Part shown: one piece after another, positions 60,051 to 64,000 of the stretch
Position numbering within the stretch: position 1 is the stretch's first letter
Layout of the letters: each line of letters begins with the position of its first letter
Assembly (NCBI GenBank): GCA_029891385.1
Contig: CM057224.1
Coordinates: 5,766,001-5,830,000, forward strand
From: Erythroxylum novogranatense
Taxonomy: Eukaryota > Streptophyta > Magnoliopsida > Malpighiales > Erythroxylaceae
Direction: 5' to 3'
Length of the DNA stretch: 64,000 nucleotides
Made by a program: the position numbers and the translations under genes
Notes under the pieces: generated by a model
Databases searched by the model: none
Told to the model about the DNA's origin: nothing
Seen by the model: the letters and a program-made list of their open reading frames with translations, nothing else

Positions 60051-62099
60051 CACATCACATAATCACGGAGCATAACTCTACGTGGAAGCACTTCATACGG
60101 GCAACTCAGGTCACAACGCCTTTATATTTCATGCATTCATGCCATGGAATGCATCACTTACATTGCATGCACTTATTCGATCACATTCACTTATCATCGG
60201 ACCGTAGTCCGGCATTCAACATATAGTTGAGAATTCACACTTAACTTGCATGCAATAACACATTCAGAATTCACTAGCAACACTTCCGTGTACTTAGTTC
60301 ATCTCATTCACATACCATTAGCACTTCAATATCCAAATCACAATCACAATCACATTCAGATACACATTCATCATACAGAGATCAATGTATATAAAATTCA
60401 AATAAAGCAGACAATGAGGTGAGACCATCTAGGTTTAGTCACAGTACACTCCAGATTAGCATTTTTTTTCAATTTCTGGGAATGCCTGAATGTGGGCACT
60501 TGACCTGCACAACATATTTATGCAAGACACATATTGTACACTCATCAATAATTCTACACATAACAACATTCATTTTTGTACAATTTTAATAATGGACTAT
60601 GTATAATGCATGCTCAATGACAATCCTGGGCATATGTTTTAGAACACATTTCATGCTCATTCCCATTTCAAAATTCATGTGTCTCTAATTGAACTAAGTA
60701 TTACACTTTATTTGTATATGATCAATCTAAATGCTCCTTTCAATCTTTACCCTTTTTATATGTCTAGCTTATTCATAAGCTTACACTTCAAGAACACTTG
60801 GTTATTTTATATCATAACTTAATTTCTCATCATCTCTTATCTATCCTCATATGATCTCATAATATCCAATTCCCGTTCATGGTTTAACACTTCATACTTA
60901 TAAACACACTCAGGTAGGATTCTCTTAATTTCCTCAGACAAACCAAATCTCATTCAATAGGAATCCACTTTAAGATCCCACAATGCATAATCACTGAAAT
61001 TAGTTCTAGAACATTTAAACCTAAACATTTTCTAAACTCCATAAACTAGAATCCTTACAAAGATTCAAAGATTCAATTGATCATACCTTGATTCTTCACC
61101 AAATGAAGAGATCTTCAGCTCAAATGGAAGCTCTTTTCTTCCTCTTCCTTATTCTCTTCTTGAACACTTCAAAATCTCTCTTGAAGGCCAAGGAATTTAA
61201 AGCCCTAGCTTGTTTTCTCTTCCTTCGCTCTTTCATTTCTTTTTTTCATGTTCTCTCTAATCTCTTTTCTAATCCACTCATTTTGGTTCTCTAGAAGCTT
61301 CTCATTCACATTTTTCCTTTATTTATAAGCAGAACAACACTTCTTCTTCCATTTATGCCCTTAATGAGTGAGAATTGTCCCATTTACCCCTTTTATTTGT
61401 GCCTTATGTCTTTTATACTTAAGTGTCTTACCAAAAGCATCCTTGTGTATTCTAACATAACACTTTCTTCTAGAAGACTCTTCTCTATTGTCTTACGTTT
61501 CTAATGACACCAAAAGCATTCAATTTGGTTCAGTAGTGTGGAAGTTATAATCCAATATCTTTGGACTTCTCTTGTCCAAAACAGTATGCTATCTACAACT
61601 TCCATCCAAAAATTGAAAGTCTTAGGAACTAAATCACAATTCACTTCCTTCAGATAGTTTGTAGCTCTATATCTATAGTTTACCCTGAATCAGAAATCAT
61701 CTCATTTTCATTTCTACAAATCAAGATATCATCAAAACACTGAAGCATATTCAGTGGGATAACACCAGTTCATATCCTTTAAGAGCACCCTCACTGTACC
61801 CGTACCACTATTTTCACTTAATCTCTCTCCATAATATTTATATAACTTCAATTTTTGGTGAATATATAGAGAATGTTCTTACGAATCCAATGGTTCAAGA
61901 ATCAAGTCATTTGGAGGTCTAGAGAAGAAGTTATGGCCAAAAGAATCCAACATGTTCATATTCTCACCTAAAATGTACATGTCTCAGTACGAATGTTATA
62001 ACTTTTGCTACAGAGGTCTAATTGAATTCGGTTTTGAACCATTAGAAAGAAGACTTCTGGATATAAAACTTTCATGAAGACTTCAAAGGCCAATTCTAT

Positions 62100-62300
62100 C
62101 GTCTAACTTCTGTATCATCTCACTTTTGAATCATCTCACTTTCCTTTCGTCTCAGTTCTATCGTCTCATTTCTATCGTCTGCTTTTTCATCGTCTTCTTT
62201 TGCGTCTGCTTTTTTTTGCATCTACTTTTTGCATCTACTTTTTCCGTTTGCTTTTTATGCCTACTTTTTTCATCTATTTTTGCGTTTGCTTTTTGCGTCC
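62100..62300. repeat. Degenerate TTTGCGTCTGCTTTT minisatellite in LTR-I
   Basis: Early units read ATCGTCTCATTTCT and later ones TTGCGTCTGCTTTTT. It stands just before ATCATAACTTTTGACTCCG, the same neighbour as the minisatellite at 31590-31900. Confidence 0.85.
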
Positions 62301-62964
62301 AGAACATATCCACTTATAATGATCATAACTTTTGACTCCGATATCCAAAATTTACAAACTTTATACCGTTGAAAAGATAAAAGAAAGATCTACAACTTTT
62401 TAGAAGGAAATTTTGCAAAATCCATCTTTATCAATCCCAAATTTGCCCCTAAATTCTGAAGACAAAATTTGCATTCATACACCAACACTGCACCCAATTC
62501 TTCACTTCATGACAATATTTGAGACTCTTAGACACAGAATTGAAATTCGATGTCTTCATAAAAAAATGTAACCATATATCTCTAGTTTAATACAAATGAA
62601 GAATCATTTCGTTTGGATCACTAGAGAAAACGTTGTGGCTAAAGGACTGAAGCATATTCAGTGAACATTTTTCAGATCACTACCAATCTTGTTTCTAAAG
62701 CTTTCCTTATCACTACTCATACCAAGATCACTCTTTCTACTCCTTCTACTCCTTATTTTCAATAAAATCACATTTAATATCAATTATACCCAGAAGTTGT
62801 CAATGAATGCAAGTATCACTTTTTATGTGAAAACATTTCGTATTTTTGTGCATATATAATAACATGATGCATGAGCAAGAAAATGTATTGTCTTAATTCC
62901 TCTTTGAGCTCGCATGTACTGAAATTTCGGGTCATAACCCTTAATATGGGGACGGGATGTTACA

Positions 62965-64000
62965 TTTCTCCCCTCCTTAATAAATTTTTTCCTCAAAATT
63001 CTCATCTGATTGATCAATATAGTAGAGGTGACCATTTTTCATACGCTCCTCTATTTCTCATACACTTCATCACTTCCAAAAGACCACAGTAGACAGACTC
63101 AATAAGTCTTTCAGTCACTCATTTAGCTGTCACACTATCTTGACTGTTTCATGAACATATTTCAGACTACTTACTAACTTATACTTCGTATATTGTCAAT
63201 CTATCTCTGTTGATCATACCATTATTTCAGAACCTGATCACATATCACATATTATGAATCTAAGACCTCTTTCACTAATAACACTAATTTATAAAACTTT
63301 TCATACATATCAATTCATATAGCTTAACTTATCTTTTTTCCAAATTTGAGCGCATTTTACCAAGGTGATACTCACAAATTCATTTCATCCTTCCTTTGAC
63401 AGTTCACTTCTCTTTAATGTTAATACATTCCACTCTTATGTCCATTTCACTATATTCTCTAAATTTGGTGTTGGTCCACCTAACTCATTTATCTTTTATG
63501 AGTCACTTTACTCTTATTTCAGATTCATCTCACTCACTAACATTATCTCACATTTATTATGGCCTTATATCATTTTAGGCCTTCTACATCTCAATGTTAG
63601 GGTAAATAACCACCCTTTTGTCATACCATGCCCATATCACTTCTAATGATGCCACTATGATAACAATTGTTATACCTATAGTCAATTCGAATTATGCCTC
63701 AATCTCATCTTCCTACAAATTCAAATAAATATGAGCTTCAAGCATATTCCTAACAGTTAAAACTACTGGTAGCTCAAACCTTCAATCACTTGTTTCTACA
63801 TCCTTAGCAGCTAAAATATAATCTTAGCATATTCCTACTAGGATGTTTATCTTAGGTTGTTACTTAGGCTTCTCGAACACTTTCTTTGCTCAATCATCTT
63901 AATCGCATATACGTACTTCTTATTTCAATCACCAATTATCATTTGTCCGATTTCACTCGAAAGTTCAGATTCGTTTTCACTTTTTCCGGTTGATTCATAA
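62965..64000 (-). other. LTR-I interior, PPT and non-coding sequence to window end
   Basis: PPT at 62965-62980. The rest is AT-rich and alignable in part with the LTR-H interior (for example GATTGATCA, then CACTTCATCACTT and a TTATGTCCATTTCACT segment). No coding region recognised. Confidence 0.75.

Larger units (their letters stand above)
59815..62964 (-). repeat. LTR-I 3' LTR, main segment
   Basis: In sense order: TTCATGAAG blocks and a minisatellite (62700-61500), TATA-like TTATAAATAAAG near 61336-61325, leader, donor-like GTACT/GTGACT at 60443/60442, and the triple CCCGTAGGCT module. Short ORFs (for example 61088-61294) have no family match. Confidence 0.82.
53464..64000 (-). mobile_element. 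LTR-I: gypsy-like element, one LTR and partial interior
   Basis: A long LTR (53464-62964, including ATH-J) begins TGTAGCACCCCACTCC and ends GGGATGTTACA. PPT TTAAGGAGGGGAGAAA (minus) follows at 62965-62980, so the element is on the minus strand and its interior and 5' LTR extend past 64000. The ends are related to LTR-G and LTR-E. No coding region in the visible 1.0 kb of interior. Confidence 0.88.

Noticed and set aside
61088..61294. Hydrophobic 68-codon ORF in LTR-I (membrane-like)
   Set aside because: T/C-rich sequence gives F/L/S-rich frames by chance; no homologous ORF in LTR-G or LTR-H.

Overview
The window is plant nuclear DNA made almost entirely of LTR retrotransposons nested inside one another. 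I found no host gene, tRNA, rRNA or CRISPR array. The lineages (SIRE-like and other Ty1/copia, Tekay-like and Athila/Tat-like Ty3/gypsy) and the AT-rich composition fit a flowering plant, probably a eudicot. I cannot name the species. I gave each element a working name.

Left part (1-26433): GYP-D (about 24717-26433, minus) is a Tekay-like gypsy gag-protease-RT fragment. SIRE-A (plus; 1-4115 and 23095-about 24666) is inserted in it, with a broken pol, a broken envelope-like ORF, a PPT and one LTR carrying a 23/24-bp minisatellite. COP-B (minus, 4116-23094, TSD CATTC) sits in the envelope-like ORF: a decayed copia element with 2.1-kb LTRs. LARD-C (minus, 8104-17519, TSD CTCGA) sits in the COP-B pol gene: 4.5- and 4.2-kb LTRs around only 644 bp of non-coding interior. 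The nest is four elements deep.

Middle part (26434-46032): LTR-E (plus, 26434-31123) is a non-coding element with 0.9-kb LTRs. LTR-F (minus, 31124-45530) keeps only a frameshifted gag between two diverged LTRs. LTR-G (minus, 36487-43605, TSD GCACC) is inserted in the right LTR of LTR-F. A 0.5-kb LTR-like remnant follows at 45531-46032.

Right part (46033-64000): LTR-H (minus, from 46033) has its second LTR interrupted by LTR-I (minus, from 53464), whose LTR is in turn interrupted by ATH-J (minus, 53936-59814). ATH-J is an Athila/Tat-derived non-autonomous element with a tRNA-Asp-type PBS and one intact 356-codon gag-derived ORF. LTR-H and LTR-I run off the window.

Main point of interest: the long LTRs of LTR-C, -F, -G, -H and -I share an unusual layout. 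On the sense strand a TATA-like box (seen in most of them) leads to a leader, a consensus 5' splice site (AG/GTGAGT or AG/GTGGGT), about 0.67-0.83 kb of modular sequence, and a pyrimidine-rich 3' splice site. In the related LTR-E, both LTRs lack exactly the GT...AG segment present in LTR-G, as expected if a spliced RNA had been reverse transcribed. I propose that these families carry an intron inside the LTR. A hairpin just after the acceptor is kept in three families, in one case through G-U pairs. A separate quality signal is that many differences between repeat copies fall at CAG/CTG sites, often as loss of the middle base, which suggests sequencing or polishing errors at methylated CWG sites.
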